Assembly: GCA_039000515.1 (NCBI GenBank)
Contig: JBCFYV010011135.1
Coordinates: forward strand, 20,362,927-20,426,926
Source of the DNA: Timema cristinae
Lineage: Eukaryota > Arthropoda > Insecta > Phasmatodea > Timematidae
DNA: 64,000 nucleotides
Reading direction: 5' to 3'
The notes below the pieces were generated by a model. That model saw only the letters and a program-made list of their open reading frames with translations, was not told the origin of the DNA and ran no database searches. Below are positions 1 through 12,869 of the stretch, in pieces; within the stretch, counting starts at the first letter, position 1, and each line of letters starts with the position of its first letter. A program made the position numbers and the translations under genes.

Positions 1-362
1 AGTAAGCAATCTAGCTAACCCTAAATTTAAGGGTAGCTAACATATAAAGTAAAAGATAAGAAATCAACTTTTTCAAAATAAGCACTAATGAATTATTAAT
101 AAAACTGGTATCTAGTCATGTTTTTAAATAGTGCAACTCGTAAAAAATGTAGCAAAAAAGAAAAAATTCTCTGGGGTACCATGTTAGGGATTTTAGACGT
201 GAAAATATTTATAGGCTTACATATTACTAAACTCAACATTTAAATTGACTAATTTCTAAATTTTGATGATATTTGGGACTAAATTATGAACTGTTATGAC
301 AAAGTATATTATTTGTATATCCGTTAGTGGAGTAAATGGTAAAACCAATTATGACTGTCATA

Positions 363-629
363 TATGGTAGAGTTAGTATTATCTATGAGAAATACGCAAT
401 TTCATGAAAAAGGCAGTATGTGGACAGGTAAATTCATAGATTCTGACTATTTTTAATGTATATATGTAAATGTTTTTTTCTAAGCTTATGGAGGGAATTA
501 ATTGCCTCTCATTCTAACCCTAAATATAATATACATTAAAAATAGTCAGAATCTATGAATTTACCTGTCCACATACTGCCTTTTTCATGAAATTGCGTAT
601 TTCTAATAGATAATACTAACTCTACCATA
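363..629. mobile_element. Foldback (long inverted repeat) element
   Basis: Two arms, 363-463 and 529-629, are reverse complements over 101 bp with a single mismatch seen (ATGAG against ATTAG near the outer end). They enclose a 65-bp loop. The outer ends read TATGGTAG and CTACCATA, so a TA target duplication is possible but cannot be told from arm sequence. There is no coding capacity. The near-identity of the arms suggests recent insertion or gene conversion. It could be a MITE of Tc1/mariner type or a foldback element; the class is not decided by what can be seen. Confidence 0.8.
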
Positions 630-631
630 GA

Positions 632-1271
632 TGACTTTATATATATATATATATATATAAAGTTATACTTTTACCCTTACTATAATTTTTTAATTTCTTC
701 CCAAAAAAGATCCCCTCAAAGTTATTAATGGTTTGGACCATATTTCACAGAGGCGAGACCAACTTTTAATGAGACCTTGTGCAAATATATCAGTTAAATT
801 ATTTGTGGGAGGAGGAAAGTGAAGTTATAACATTCTGGCTTTTGGTGCAGGGATGAGGGAAGGGGATGTAAAAAGTTGTAGTTCTGGCCTAGGGAGGGTT
901 GGAAGAGTACGCTCCAAGTGATATACGGGTAAAAGTTTTTTTTATTTTTTTCCTAAACGGAACCATCGAAGTGTGTTTTGGCGTTTCTCTCTTGGGAAGA
1001 ATTTCCACGTAGAAGTGTGTTTACATAGGTCCACCAAGAGATAGCGTTTGGAGAGGTAACGAAACTGCTGTTCCGTTTCGGAAGAAGCTATGAGAAAAGT
1101 ATAGTTCCCTTGGGAAAAGGTTTCTTTAGTCACTACCAAATGAATTCGCTTTCTCCATGCCGCCCACATACCACTGGCTTTGAAACATACATAAAATTAA
1201 TACGAGATGCGTGACTTAGTAATTAAATTGCTGGATAGTTAAATAATATTTATATGTTTACATATTAACGT
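632..1271. other. No recognised feature
   Basis: Starts with a short (AT)n tract near 639-660. A less AT-rich patch at 942-1169 holds a 75-codon minus-strand ORF with no recognisable motif. Nothing else is supported here. Confidence 0.4.
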
Positions 1272-1430
1272 GCTCACATTTGCGTGCAGGAAGCGAGGAA
1301 AGCAACTTTCTAAAAACTACCCTAATTACACCATACTGAGAATTGAACCTTGATCTCCCCATCATCAGTCTAGTCTACTGCGAGAGTAGCGTGTTAGACC
1401 ATGTGGCCACCAAAACAGGTCGAATGATAT
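1272..1430 (-). mobile_element. Decayed tRNA-like SINE, head end
   Basis: Read on the minus strand, this starts with a tRNA-like block (TGGTGGCCACATGGTCTAA, then a B-box-like GGTTCAATTC) and continues into sequence like the body of family B SINEs. The shared tail is not recognisable. It is an old, diverged relative of the tRNA-headed SINEs of this window, not a functional tRNA, because the acceptor arm does not pair. Confidence 0.5.
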
Positions 1431-1839
1431 TGAACATTATAATAGAATTCGCTAAAGATTCACTATTGCCATAAACTAGATTGCAAAATACAAATAAATT
1501 TGGATTCAATTCCAGTAAATGTAATGAGTTTTTTTTTTATAAACTGTTCTCCACTTGATTTTTAAATTTTCGTTGAGAAATATTATTGTAGTCGTAGACA
1601 ACCCTCTAACTTAATACTATGTCTCCTGAGATTTTAAGAATTTCCAGACTATAACAAATGGGAGGAAGGGTGGGTTACAATTCGTCAGTCGTTTTTTTTG
1701 TACCTCAAGCAAGAGGATTGGTGATTTCATTTATTACTATTATGTTTTCTGGCTCACAACAGATCAAATACTTTTGTCAGTGAATCTAGACCACCAATGT
1801 GCCATGTCTTCTGCCTCCTATCAAATTTATAGAATTTTC

Positions 1840-2075
1840 TTCTTTCCTTCAAGATAGTTTAATATTTTATTCTTCCTTTTTCTAAGCTAGTCCTTCCCTC
1901 AACTTTCCTTCTACGACGTCATGTAGAATACATCTCCTCCTAAGGATGTGTTTGATCCAGTTTACTTTTTTTTTTAGCAAAAAATGGCATTCAAAATAGT
2001 TATCTTTTCACCCACTTTTCTCAGGACATTCTTATTTGTCACCCTCTCATTCTACCTGATCCTATAATTTTCATT
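1840..2075 (-). mobile_element. LINE fragment (lineage 1), C-terminal coding part
   Basis: The sequence is homologous to 49150-49310, with the same order of blocks, including a shared CTCCTAAGGATGTGT-like stretch. On the minus strand the better copy encodes a reverse-transcriptase C-terminal tail of the type ANWIRYILRRNCILND. This copy is older: it has an A/T-run insertion near 1968 and no open frame. Minus orientation, 5' truncated; the 3' end is not defined. Confidence 0.6.
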
Positions 2076-2576
2076 TGATCTAAATATTTACCCCTATATT
2101 TATTATATTTATATCACTAGGTATAGATAAATTTTACCAATACACTAATTTTTGAAATTCATTTAGTTTTAATAAACCATTTTGTATATATTAACTATCA
2201 TTTCATAAAAAATATAAATGGTATTTTATATATAACCAATTTTTGAAAATATTTTTCCAAATTCTATATTTACTATGAGAGAGAATATATTATAATTGTC
2301 ACACCATTTATATGTATATAGAAACACCATTTTTAAACACTTCAAATTCTTTTTTCTTATATAATTCTATTTAAAATACATTATTTAGCTAAATTTTCCC
2401 TATCATGCTTTTATCTTACAACTATATTAAAAAGAATACTAATAATACAACGTGAATGCTATGTCGATATAAAAAATTAAATAACACGTTAAGTCTGAAA
2501 AAAAAACTTTCTGAGGATTAAGGTGAAATTAAAACAAGTGGTTTTGGATCCTAAGAAGACAGCATAGGCCAAGAAT

Positions 2577-2880
2577 ACTAATTGCTGAAGTACCTGCCCC
2601 TAAATACATCTATGGAAGAAGTTTGGTTAAGGTTAGTTAGTTTATGGGTTTTAGAAAGGGGTTGTATGGGAGGGGGTTGCAGACCACACACTTCTAGAAG
2701 CAACATCCCTGTCACCCTAATGTTTCCTGGCCACCTTGTTAGTGCCGTCCGTATCTTCCTGTGTTGCCACCTCGTTAAAGTCATCACCTGCAGAGAAAAT
2801 AGTAGTTACCGACTAAGCCACAGAGCGCTGCTAGTTTCCCCATCTCGTCCTGACCTTCTCACCCTTCCAAACAGCTATTA
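2577..2880. other. GC-richer islet, origin unknown
   Basis: This stretch is clearly less AT-rich than its surroundings and has a 99-codon plus-strand ORF and a 69-codon minus-strand ORF, neither recognised. On the minus strand a good-looking splice acceptor (TTTTCTCTGCAG, ending at 2788) is followed by 22 codons and a stop when read in phase 1. It could be a terminal exon of a minus-strand gene or a piece of an unknown repeat. It does not resemble the expected next exon of a dpr gene. Confidence 0.3.
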
Positions 2881-2934
2881 ATTGGATAACTAGACCTCAG
2901 TAATACAATTCTCACAGGGAACAAAGCTTTAGAG

Positions 2935-5661
2935 CAGGGATCCCCAACCCTATGCCCGTGGGCGCCATGGCGCCCGTCGAGCCTTTAGCATCTGCCCGCC
3001 ACTTTTTGGCTACAGCTGAAAAGTTCTAGACTAATAATTTTAATCTGTCACCTTTCCGACAAAAATCAAGTTTGTGCTTATCTCCAGGTATGCTGTTCTC
3101 AAGAAGGTGGTGATTGAAAGCCTCCCTCTTTCCAATACCTCCCTTTCATTCTTCTTTCTTTGCTGGCTCATTTACAAAGTGTACTTTTACCTCGGAACTA
3201 CCATTCTAATGGTTTCAAGCTGAATGGTTTTGCTTTTTCCTAATCTCAAAGACCTACCCCCTTTCATCATTCTACCCACATTCACTAATACCATGATACT
3301 TCCTTTTTCCATTGTAAATATCTTGACAGGGTCTACCCAGCTTTGATGCCTGAATAAACATATATTTTTAAAAATGTACCTAAGTCCCAAAATGGTGTTG
3401 AGTAGTTAAATATTTCCTTGTGTTATTTTGGTCATGTTAAAACCATAAATAAAGCAGTTTTTATTTATTTTAAACTTGGGGGTTGAACCCTCCTCCTCTT
3501 CCCCCCTTGGCTACACCCTTTAGTTGGAAACTTAACACGGCCGTTGACCAGTTGACCGGCCGTGTGTTTAGCGGTGAGGCTGACCTTTGAGCTGGCCTGA
3601 CAGGAGTTAGTAGCTACTTTGCATGTAAACCAATCATGACAATTTCATATAGTTCATGCCCTATTCTAGTTAATACATTATATTATTGGTTTTTCATACT
3701 TATTTTTTTTAAAATATTACAACTTTTATTCAAAAATGAGTGTATCAAGTAAAAGAAAACGAACATATAATTTTAATACTGACTGGGAAGAATCGTATTG
3801 TTTTGTCAAATTTAAAGATAAATGTGTTTGCTTGTTGTGTGGAAGTAGTATTTCAGTGCCAAAAAAAACAATGTTGAACGTCACTTCCAGACCATTCACA
3901 CCTCTTTTGAAACTAGATATCCACTTAAATCTGAATTAAGAAAAAATAAATTAAATCAACTAAAATCAAACCTAACTGCCCAGCAGTTGGTTTTCACAAG
4001 ACCCATGGTAAAACATAGAAATGCCACTATTGCTTCTTTCAAAATGTCTCAGTTGCTCGCAAAGAAGAAAAAACCATTCCTAGATGGGGAGTTGTTAAAA
4101 GAGACCTTTCTGACAGGAGCTGATTGCTTGTTTGAGGGGTTTTATAATAATGTGAGATTTGTCAGCGATCCAAGACTTACAGCTATCAGATAACACCATT
4201 ACAAAGAAGAATACATGCAATTTCAACTGACATGCAAACTCGGCTAAAGAATGACTTGGAAATATGTGAATGGTTCTCATTACAATTTGACGAGTCAACA
4301 GATATAGCTGGCCAAGCACAGTTGGCAGTTATGGTAAGAATGGTATTTAATGATCTCACTACAAAAGAAGAGCTATTGAAAATATTGCTAATGAAAAGAT
4401 GAACAACAGGTGCAGATATCTACAACACATTCAAAACATATACCAATGGATTTATTGCCCTGTGCAAGAAGATGAATCATTTCCGAACTTTGTCGTACCA
4501 TTGTATTATTCATCAAGAAGCCTTGTGTGGCAAAGTACTTTCGTTTGAACATGTTATGAAAATAGTTATAAAAATAATCAACTATATTAGAGTAGCACCT
4601 TTGCAGCACCGACTTTTCAAGGCCCTATTAAAAGATTCTGAAGTTAAATAGCCCGATCTTATACTACATACAGAAGTACGTTGGCTCAGTAAAGGTAAAG
4701 TTCTACAAGATTTTTAAGCTTGATTGAAGAGATAAAAACATATCTCAATACCAAAAATCTGAATTACGATCAACTAAGTGACTTTTGCTGGTTGGTTGAT
4801 CTGGGTTTTCTCACAGACATCATGGACAAATTGAATTCTTTGAACTTAGAGCTACAGGGAAAAGATAAACATGTAGCTCAAATATGAGCTCTGTGAACTC
4901 ATTTAAAGCTAAATTGGTTTGTGGATGTCTCATCTGCAGATGAAATCTCTCGTGCATTTCCCAACTATGAAGAAAGTGTTAGGTGAGTCACTTTAACTCG
5001 TTATCATTTGTTATTCACCTTCAAGTGCTTCAAGAGAAGTTTGAAAAGAGATTTGAACAGTTTACAATCATCGAGCCAATGGTCACTTTTTATATCAATT
5101 CCTTTTACCAACCAAGTAAGTACAAAGAATTAGCTGCATCCATTTAAAGACTTATTCAAGTAAGGACAGAAGAACTAGAATTAGAGATTTTGGATCTTCA
5201 AATTACATTGTTGCTAAAATCCTATATAACAAATGAGAACTTTTGGAATTTGGTTGACAGAAAAAAGTTTCCTTTCTTGAAAAGTGAAGCATCCAAGATA
5301 AAATCTTTCTTTGGTTCCACATACTTATGTGAATCATTGTTTTCTACCATGAATATCATAAAATCAAAGTACAGATCTCGACTTTCTGAAGAACATCTTG
5401 ATGATTGTTTACGGACAGGAATATCATCCTATGCTCCGAATTATGAAGTATTGGCTGATGAGCTGCAGTGTCAAGGATCACATTGACCTTTAAAAAATAA
5501 TTTTAAATTTTAAACTCACATTTTTTTAATATTTTTTTGTGTGTGTTATTTGCATTATAAATTATGTTCGGATATAAATTTGCCTTAAAAATAATTGGTG
5601 CCCGCCGTACTACCGTTAGTTTTGAATGTGCTCTAAGATACAAAAAGGTTGGGGACCTCTG
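2935..5661 (+). mobile_element. hAT DNA transposon, 2.7 kb, inactive
   Basis: The termini are imperfect inverted repeats: CAGGGATCCCCAACC on the left, GGTTGGGGACCTCTG on the right. Subterminal GC-rich blocks with GGCGCC and GGCGGGC-type motifs follow. The flanking octamers CTTTAGAG and CTAGAGTG match at only 5 of 8 positions, so the 8-bp target duplication usual for hAT elements has decayed or is ambiguous. Inside is a broken transposase (separate entry). The element looks old, and the transposase lesions make it non-autonomous now. Confidence 0.88.
3736..5486 (+). pseudogene. Broken hAT transposase (ZBED / GTF2IRD2-like type)
   Basis: The reading frame opens with MSVSSKRKR at 3736 and a Cys-x2-Cys BED-like zinc-finger half (CVCLLCG). 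The frame is lost near 3880, where the expected RHF follows in another frame. Further pieces are recognisable. At 3960-4190 there is the AQQLVFTRPMVKHRN region. Around 4280-4300, FSLQFDESTDIAGQAQL carries the first acidic catalytic residue of hAT enzymes. Near 4495, HCIIHQEALCGKVL is the conserved Cys-His block. At 5190-5486 the C-terminal dimerisation domain is intact (FGSTYLCESLFSTMNIIKSKY, then RSRLSEEHLDDCL). In-frame stops and frameshifts separate these, so no full product is possible. This transposase family has been domesticated in vertebrates, but nothing here suggests that: the TIRs are still attached and the frame is broken. Confidence 0.88.
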
Positions 5662-7940
5662 CTAGAGTGTTTTAGTCTCGGTTAGTCCCTTCTTATCCTA
5701 AGGATGACTCCTAATTTGGATAGAAAATACATTCATTTCATGAGTCAAACTGCCAATACATTCCCTATTATACTTTTAAAAAACCTATATTTTATACCAA
5801 GTATGACAAAAAAATTATATATAAAATATTTTTTTAAACAAAAAATTTTCAGATAATAATATCTAAATGTTTTCATGTCAAATAATTCAGAGGCTATTAT
5901 ATACGATATTTGATTCGAATGTAATATTTTGTTTAATATCATGCTAGTTGAGAGTTGGATGAGAAGATTTTCTAAGATTGAAAGGAAAGCGAGCTTAGAT
6001 AGCTACTTATTTGCATTTTTAATATAATAAATTCAATTTTTTTGGCAAAATGGTTAAAATACATTATATATATACATATATATATGATAACCTAAGGTTA
6101 AAATAATATCAAAAATATTATATATACATATATATGTGTATTTATAATATTTTAAGATATTTCAATTTGAAATGATTTTAAATATCAGTTTAAAGCAAAT
6201 AACCATTTAATCAAAAGACTTTTATATCAAATATTAATTTTCTCCTTTAGTAAAGCAATGCTATAAGATAAATTTAAAAAATGTATTACTATGTTTATGA
6301 ACCAAATATAAAAATATGGTATTCGAGAAATTTTAGATAAGCAAAAATCTCAATTTTTTCTGGAATACAATTATAAAGACTTTGATTTGATAAAGGCTAC
6401 AAACTTTAAGGAATTGGTAAATGTAATATATAAACTTGTGTAGCCTTAAGAGTAAAAACATTACAAATAATATATATATATATTTAAAAAAATAGTTTGA
6501 TCTTTTTTTTTTACGAATTAATATACATGACAAATAAATGGGCATTTTTTAGTGCTACAAATTATTTTATCTTAAATATTTTCACCTAGTTATAGGTGGA
6601 TTTGATATTTGTATTCAATAAATATAGGAATCAAACAATATTCAGGATATAATTAAACTAAGGAGTACACTTTGAGGATGCATGGTCTAATTCACTATTC
6701 TCCCAGTAGATTAGACTACTAAAAATGGGAAGAACGATGTTCAAATCTTCGTCAGGTGTTCTGAGGGTATTTTTCCTAAAAGTTATTCTACTCTTTTTCA
6801 ACTAAATTTGGCTACACTTCATCAAAATATATCCTTATTAATAACTAAAACTATTAGCGTAATCAGTAGGTGGTTGTATTAACCAAATGGGTGGTAATAT
6901 ATGGTGTTAATAAAAAAACTAAATGTATCTACCGATTTATTTTAGGTGAAAAAATATGTTTAATAAACAATTAAAATAATTACCTTCACTTAAGATTCCC
7001 TTGACCTAGACTATGATATTAACATCAAATTAACCGGTTTAAAGTGAAACATCAAATTACATCCCCTGTTTGAATTTTGAAATTACATTTCAGATCTTCA
7101 TCTGTTTGGCAAAAAGGGAATAGAGTAAGTTTTTTAAATGAAATTAAAATGATAATAATAGTGCTCTAAACCCTATATAACAATGCATTGAATTTTAATA
7201 CATGCTAAACCATATGCGAGAGTGTATAACTCATTATAAATCATTTTTAATAAGATCTGTAATTTTAGTGAACAGTAAGAAAGTATATCTAGTATTTCCT
7301 ATAAATAGATATATACATATTATCACAACATTAAAAATAATCAAATATAAGTATCTTACATCCTAAGTAAGCCCCTACACTTTGTGTGTTAATAAAATGG
7401 GCTCAACCGGGAAAATTTATTTTTCGATTGACATACAAATTTGAATTTCTAGAAAGATAATACAAATATATATTAAAAAAATATAATAGTTATCATTTCT
7501 TGTAAAATAAATGGTATGTCACAATCGTACCGAGTTTCCACTATGCTTAAGCTATATTTGTTAAATTGTTATCGCTAAACTGCCCTTAATTTTAAGGTAG
7601 ATGTCAAAATAAAATAAAATAATTGTCCCAAAGTATAGACAAATGAAAGCTAATTTTCAATTTTGAACAAAATTAATCTTAAAGGTTCAAACAGACCAAC
7701 CAAAATTCTAAAATCCACTCTTTGGTTTCAGGTTAACATAAAAAGTAAATATTTTTCATAATATAGTAATCTTTTTTTCACATTTACAATATTTTCCCTT
7801 AATATGATAAAAATATTTAAGCTTAGTTTTTTCAATAACATTTACTTATATAAGTATTAATTAGCTACAAGCTATTTAATTTAGTTTCTAGGTTGTAAAT
7901 ATAGTTTTCGGACATCTTGTAGAGTGGAAAATCAACTTAC
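5662..7940. other. AT-rich DNA, no gene seen
   Basis: Apart from a decayed SINE-like patch at 6668-6775, this holds short (TA)n tracts (near 6065-6135 and 6470) and AT-rich unique sequence. It lies downstream of the last dpr exon seen. I looked on the minus strand for the following Ig exon (normally beginning DW-LQI) and did not find it, so it is probably intron. Confidence 0.4.
6668..6775 (+). mobile_element. Decayed tRNA-like SINE head
   Basis: GCATGGTCTAATTCACTA and the later GTTCAAATCTTCGTC are A-box-like and B-box-like, followed by the TTTTTCCTAAAAG motif found after the head in family B copies. The tail is not recognisable. This is an old relative. Confidence 0.45.
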
Positions 7941-8042
7941 CTCCGAGTGCTGGACATGAATAGCTTGATAACGCTCATCCCCAGTGTAGGTTGTGAGACC
8001 TACTGTCAGCAAGTGGTAGTCCTTCCTTCGTATCCAAGACAC
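7941..8042 (-). CDS. dpr-family Ig-domain exon (C to E strands), internal
   Basis: This 102-bp exon is read on the minus strand. It follows an acceptor (TTGGTTCCAG) and ends at a perfect donor, GAG then GTAAGT at 7940-7935. Its 34 codons begin VSWIRRKDYHLLTVG, pass through TTYTGDERYQ and end HVQHSE. The SWIRR tryptophan and the KDYHLLT block are hallmarks of the first Ig V-type domain of the dpr (defective proboscis extension response) proteins. These are arthropod neuronal surface proteins that pair with DIP proteins in synaptic recognition. The exon is open throughout, phase 0 at both ends, and fits the exon that ends at 28389. Within the family it resembles the subgroup with RKDYHLLTVG rather than RKRDLHILT, but I do not assign a paralogue number. 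The following exon, expected to carry DW-LQI and YECQV, was not found in 1-7940. Confidence 0.9.
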
Positions 8043-10380
8043 CTGGAACCAATAACAAATAATGTTCCAATGTACCACACGGAATCTCTATCTTTTACCT
8101 TAAAATAAAGACATTATCTAAATACTCATAGATTATATAATATACATTGTTGTAAGTGAGACGCCACTAATGAGCATTGGTGAAATATTATAAATTGTTA
8201 CAGAAACATTGAAAAAATTAGAGGATCTCTATTCATTTTAGAGCATAACAATTATTTTCCTATTCTAAAGTCCTTATTAAAATGTATAAACCTACATGTG
8301 TATATATATATGCATTAGAATAGAAACTAGGATTGGTTTTATAAGAATTTGCTTAAGTAAAATATTTTTATTTTAATAATATCACAACTTTAAAATGAAA
8401 AAATATTTAAAATCTCAGATTATTAAAAATATGTCCAATTTGGAAAGCTCCGAACATATATAGTATTACAAGAGGCATTTTCATAAAAAAAAAAAAATTT
8501 CCATTTCTTGTATAGTGTTAATCAGTGCCTGGATACAAAATTTAACCAAATCGTTAGAGATAATTTTGAATTAATTTTTTTTTTCTCTTTTGGTTCATCG
8601 GTACATAAATACGCGAAGGAATCTTATGGTATCTACGAGGTTTTAGACTGATTAGTAATATATAACAAGAAGTTATACAGATAAAGACAAATTAGATTTT
8701 AAAAAAATACTATTTTCGGTTTCAGGTTATCATTCATGAAACGTTAACATTTATGAAAATCTGTTCCTTAAAAAAAAAATCAAAATACTTATTTCTCAAA
8801 TTTATCGAAAGGAAGTTAAAGGAAATATTGCTAGTTAGTTCCAAATTAATGTCGATGGAAAAATTTTTTGTTTATTATAAAATTACCATCATATGAAAGT
8901 TAAGCTAAGCGATTAAGCTTTACATCCCTCCAGTATTTTTGTAAAATAAAAAAAATCAAGACATTTATAGGACACCCTTAGCAGATAATCAAGAACTGTT
9001 AAGATCACTATGTGAAAAAAATTAAAATATTGATTTGTATTGAAGAAATATGATTAATTTAAAAAAAAAAACATATTTTGCTATGAAAATTTTTAATAAT
9101 CCTGGAGTTTTTTCTTGCATCCCCTACATCCTTGAGCTAATTTCCTAAAGAGAAGAAAATTCAAAGAGATCGTCTCTTCAAATAACGCCACGTTTAGTCC
9201 CAGTCCTTTAAAGTCGGAAAATTTATTTCTTCCCATGACCAGAATAATTGCAATCATTGCACATTTTTTAATGTGGCCCTTCATTAAACATGTACATTAC
9301 TTTTACTGTTGCGCATGTTGCCAGATGCAGCAAAATGGGTCTTTTCATAAACTGGTGAGTGCTATGGTCCACTTGCCATAGCAGTGTTGGTAACCGAAAA
9401 ATAGAAAAAGATAGCAGAAACACTCCAATGTATCCATTCGCAAAATCATTATAATCTTAAAGAACGTGTGTTGATCTGTTGTTTCGCTAGTCGATCAAAA
9501 CATTAGAGATAAACTATTTGTTTGTAATTATTTTTATATTACAGGAGTGTCTACATATTTAAATATGAAATTTAAAAATAATGTGTGTAATCTTTTTTGA
9601 ATTTCAAAAAAAAATACAGACTTGAGCTTTTTAAATTCTCTTTTAAATTTATATGGCAAACCAGATGAAATCAAGGTGGTAGGTAGATACCATACAAAGT
9701 GTTTTCTGCTGATTTACGTGCGCAAGTGTTTACAAAAAATCATAGCTATTTTTTCAATAATCGGATTTGCTACGAATTAACTAATTATGCTATTATTCTT
9801 AAGGGAGTGTTATTAAAAGCATTTATTAACTCAATAAATTAATAATCTGGTAGTGTTATGAAAAATAAAATTGTTCTACTTATGCTAACATTAGGTTAGT
9901 GACTTTCACCAAATGTTTACTTTTAATCATTTTCTTCTGTCAGCTAACACAACTCCTATGTGGAATGGTCTTCCCTGAAAGGCAGCAGTATTACCCGAAT
10001 GGTTACACTATGATCCTATCTTATAAGCTAAGCCGTAGTTGAATAGTAAAAGATAAAATTGCTACTTTATAGAGAGAACTAAATGGAAAAATATTCTTAT
10101 ATTCGGGGCTCAAATATACATTCATCATTTAGGCCAAGAACTTGACCTTGTGAACTATCCTAAGTTTCAGGTATTGGTCACGTGGTTAGATTTCAAATAA
10201 TTAATAAAACATAATTTACCTTTTGTTTCTAATCCAATCTATGTATTTATCAACCCCAATTTTAAAGAATTTAAAATGAAAGGACAAATCTCATATCTGA
10301 CTTTGAAACATGTGTTTAATATTACTCTTGTTAATGAATCTCATATAATAATAATTTTAATGGTATGTATTTTAAATTAT

Positions 10381-10422
10381 TATTAGCACCGCGTCTTACT
10401 ACCCGTTCGGGTTATACGCAAT
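10381..10422 (-). mobile_element. SINE 3'-tail fragment
   Basis: About 42 bp of the shared SINE tail in minus orientation: a short (TTA)n, then GCACCGCGTCTTACTACC and CGTTCGGGTTATACGCA, after which homology stops abruptly. This is a severe 5' truncation, as expected from target-primed reverse transcription that stopped early. It cannot be assigned to family A or B because both share this tail. Confidence 0.75.
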
Positions 10423-12869
10423 ATTTTATTAAATAAATAAGATTTTTTCATTCCAAATTTTTTGTTACTAAGTAAACTGATATATTTATAGCAGAATCTA
10501 AAAAAAATATCTTTCTTGTGCCTGAATGTCCTTCCAGTGATTTTTATCCCCTTTTCCGAAACACTAGATAAATGAAATATTGTTTGGAATCTACGAAATA
10601 AAGAATTTATCATGAGACAAATACTAAATTTTATAAATACAAGATGGTGGATCCAGTATGGTGACCGAAATAGAATAATTTAATCTGAGATATGTTAAAT
10701 TTGGTAAGGAGCATGTCCCTTTTTTATTAAGGAAATTAAAAACTTAAAATAATTCAAGATGGCAGCTCTTAGCTGGTCGATGTAACGCACATATTAAGTG
10801 TTTTAATATATTTTGATTGCGTGATTTTTCTCCTTGCCTCTGACAGGCTATCTGCTATTATTAAAAATTTCAAAATACATAAAAATAACAAGGAACAATC
10901 TTCATATGAAATCTGAAATTACTCGTATCGTAGTTATGCTTAGCCCCAAGTATAATATAATAAAAGTGTAAACTTATTATTGCTATACAAGTTTTAGTAT
11001 CTTATTTTATTGAGGTTAAACTAAATAAAAACAGAGGAGATTTAAAGATTTTAAAACTCTATTCTCTGTTCAAATGATATAAAATATTTTTTTATAATTT
11101 TTTATTATATTCAAGTAAAAGCCATTTAAATTACTTTGAACGGTAATGGTGGAAAAATTGGAAAGTCACAAAACCAATTTTTCCATTACGACAAGTTTTA
11201 TGTATCAAATCACATAGGAATCCCAGCAAATAATTTTTTGTTTCATAGGTAGTGACAAATACTTATTTTAAGAATAATATAAACTGTATTAGAAAGTTAT
11301 ACTACAAATGTAAGCACTAACCTAATTTGAGCAAAATTTTGACTTTCACGGTTTTTACAACGTGTTCTTAATCATAAAACAATACAGTGAAGTCTCATTA
11401 AAAGTTATGAAGATAAAAGAAAATTACTTTTATATATTTTCTAATATTTAACTTGTCATACTTTTTTTTTTAAATGTAAATTGTTATTTATTTTCTTCCA
11501 CTTAGTTTTTACTTTTGTCAAAGTTATATTAAATGAGGCCAAGTCCCGTAGACTTGGTATGTAGGGTGGTAGTTTATATTTATAGAGTTTTTTGGTTCTC
11601 TCCCGTGTGAGGTCCAAATAATTTTCAATGGATTATTCTAGAGCTCACATTTTAAATCCCTAACAAGGTCAGGTTTTAAAAGCGTGATCACTAAGTGAGT
11701 TTACATTCCATAATTGATTTGATTAAAACTTATTTTAAATTGATATTACAACAGTCAATAAATGACTATGTAAATAAAAGAACGTTGAAATATTTTTTCC
11801 TAAACTTGGATGGACATAATAAAATAAAAAACAAATTACCCTATTTTCTATAAAATGAAATATTTTGTTTTTGAAACCCTTTTATTAACTCCATTTGGTA
11901 GCCTATATATTCTTCCTCGAAACTGTAAAAGGCTTTTTCTCCACCTACATTGCATCTACAGTATTTAAATTTAAGATATCTTGACTCAGTTTGTAACTTA
12001 TTATTATCATTATTAGAAGGGTTTTATGCTTAAATTTAATAAAGTAATAAAGTAACTTGTCATGAGTTTATTTCTCTAAACACTTTAAAATAAAAACTAT
12101 GTGTAAGTGAATGTTTAAATACTAAAACCGTTCCATGAAGTATTTGTCGAATTATAAGGTTGAAAAGAGAATCCATTTTACGCCAAGTATAGCTAGTTTT
12201 GTTTGGATATTGATTTTTTTCATGGAAATCTCTCCTTGTTAATACATTAAAATTTGTACCCGTTACTCACATGGTTAAGGTGCAACAAATTATTAAATTG
12301 AAACGTTCAACATCAGACCGGAAAATAATAAAATTATATATTTCCTAGTCCAAAAACTGTGTGCTCAAACATCTCAAACTTTATGTAAGCATGATCATAT
12401 TATAAATGTAATGAAGTAATAGTTATTGTTACAAAAACAATTAGTAAAATTGAGCATTACATTTAATTGAAGATCATAAATGAAATAAAGGGCTTTGTTG
12501 AAGAAACACACAAAATATTGAGCATCATAATTTCACAAAAAAAAAATCATGGTTCCCAGGCTCTTTTGTCATAGATTGTTTATTTAAATTAATATTTCGC
12601 TCATAGATAGACATTAATTTATATTTCGAATATTAACTATGTATACACTTTAAGATTACCTTATTCCAAAATTCGTCTTTATGATAATTTTATGACTTGA
12701 AAAACTTAAATTTTTCACCCATAATTCTTTTTTCATCACAATCATATAGAAATTTTCCAATCAGGTGAATTTAAATTTCTACAATACATAAATATAGATT
12801 TTGTATGTCTGAACCGTTACGCCTAATTAGGAGTGTTCAAATAAAAAAAACAATAAATATATGTTGGTA

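Noticed and set aside
1..7940. Next dpr exon (DW-LQI ... YECQV) on the minus strand
   Set aside because: Looked for by eye and not found; probably beyond the window. A translated search of this segment would settle it.
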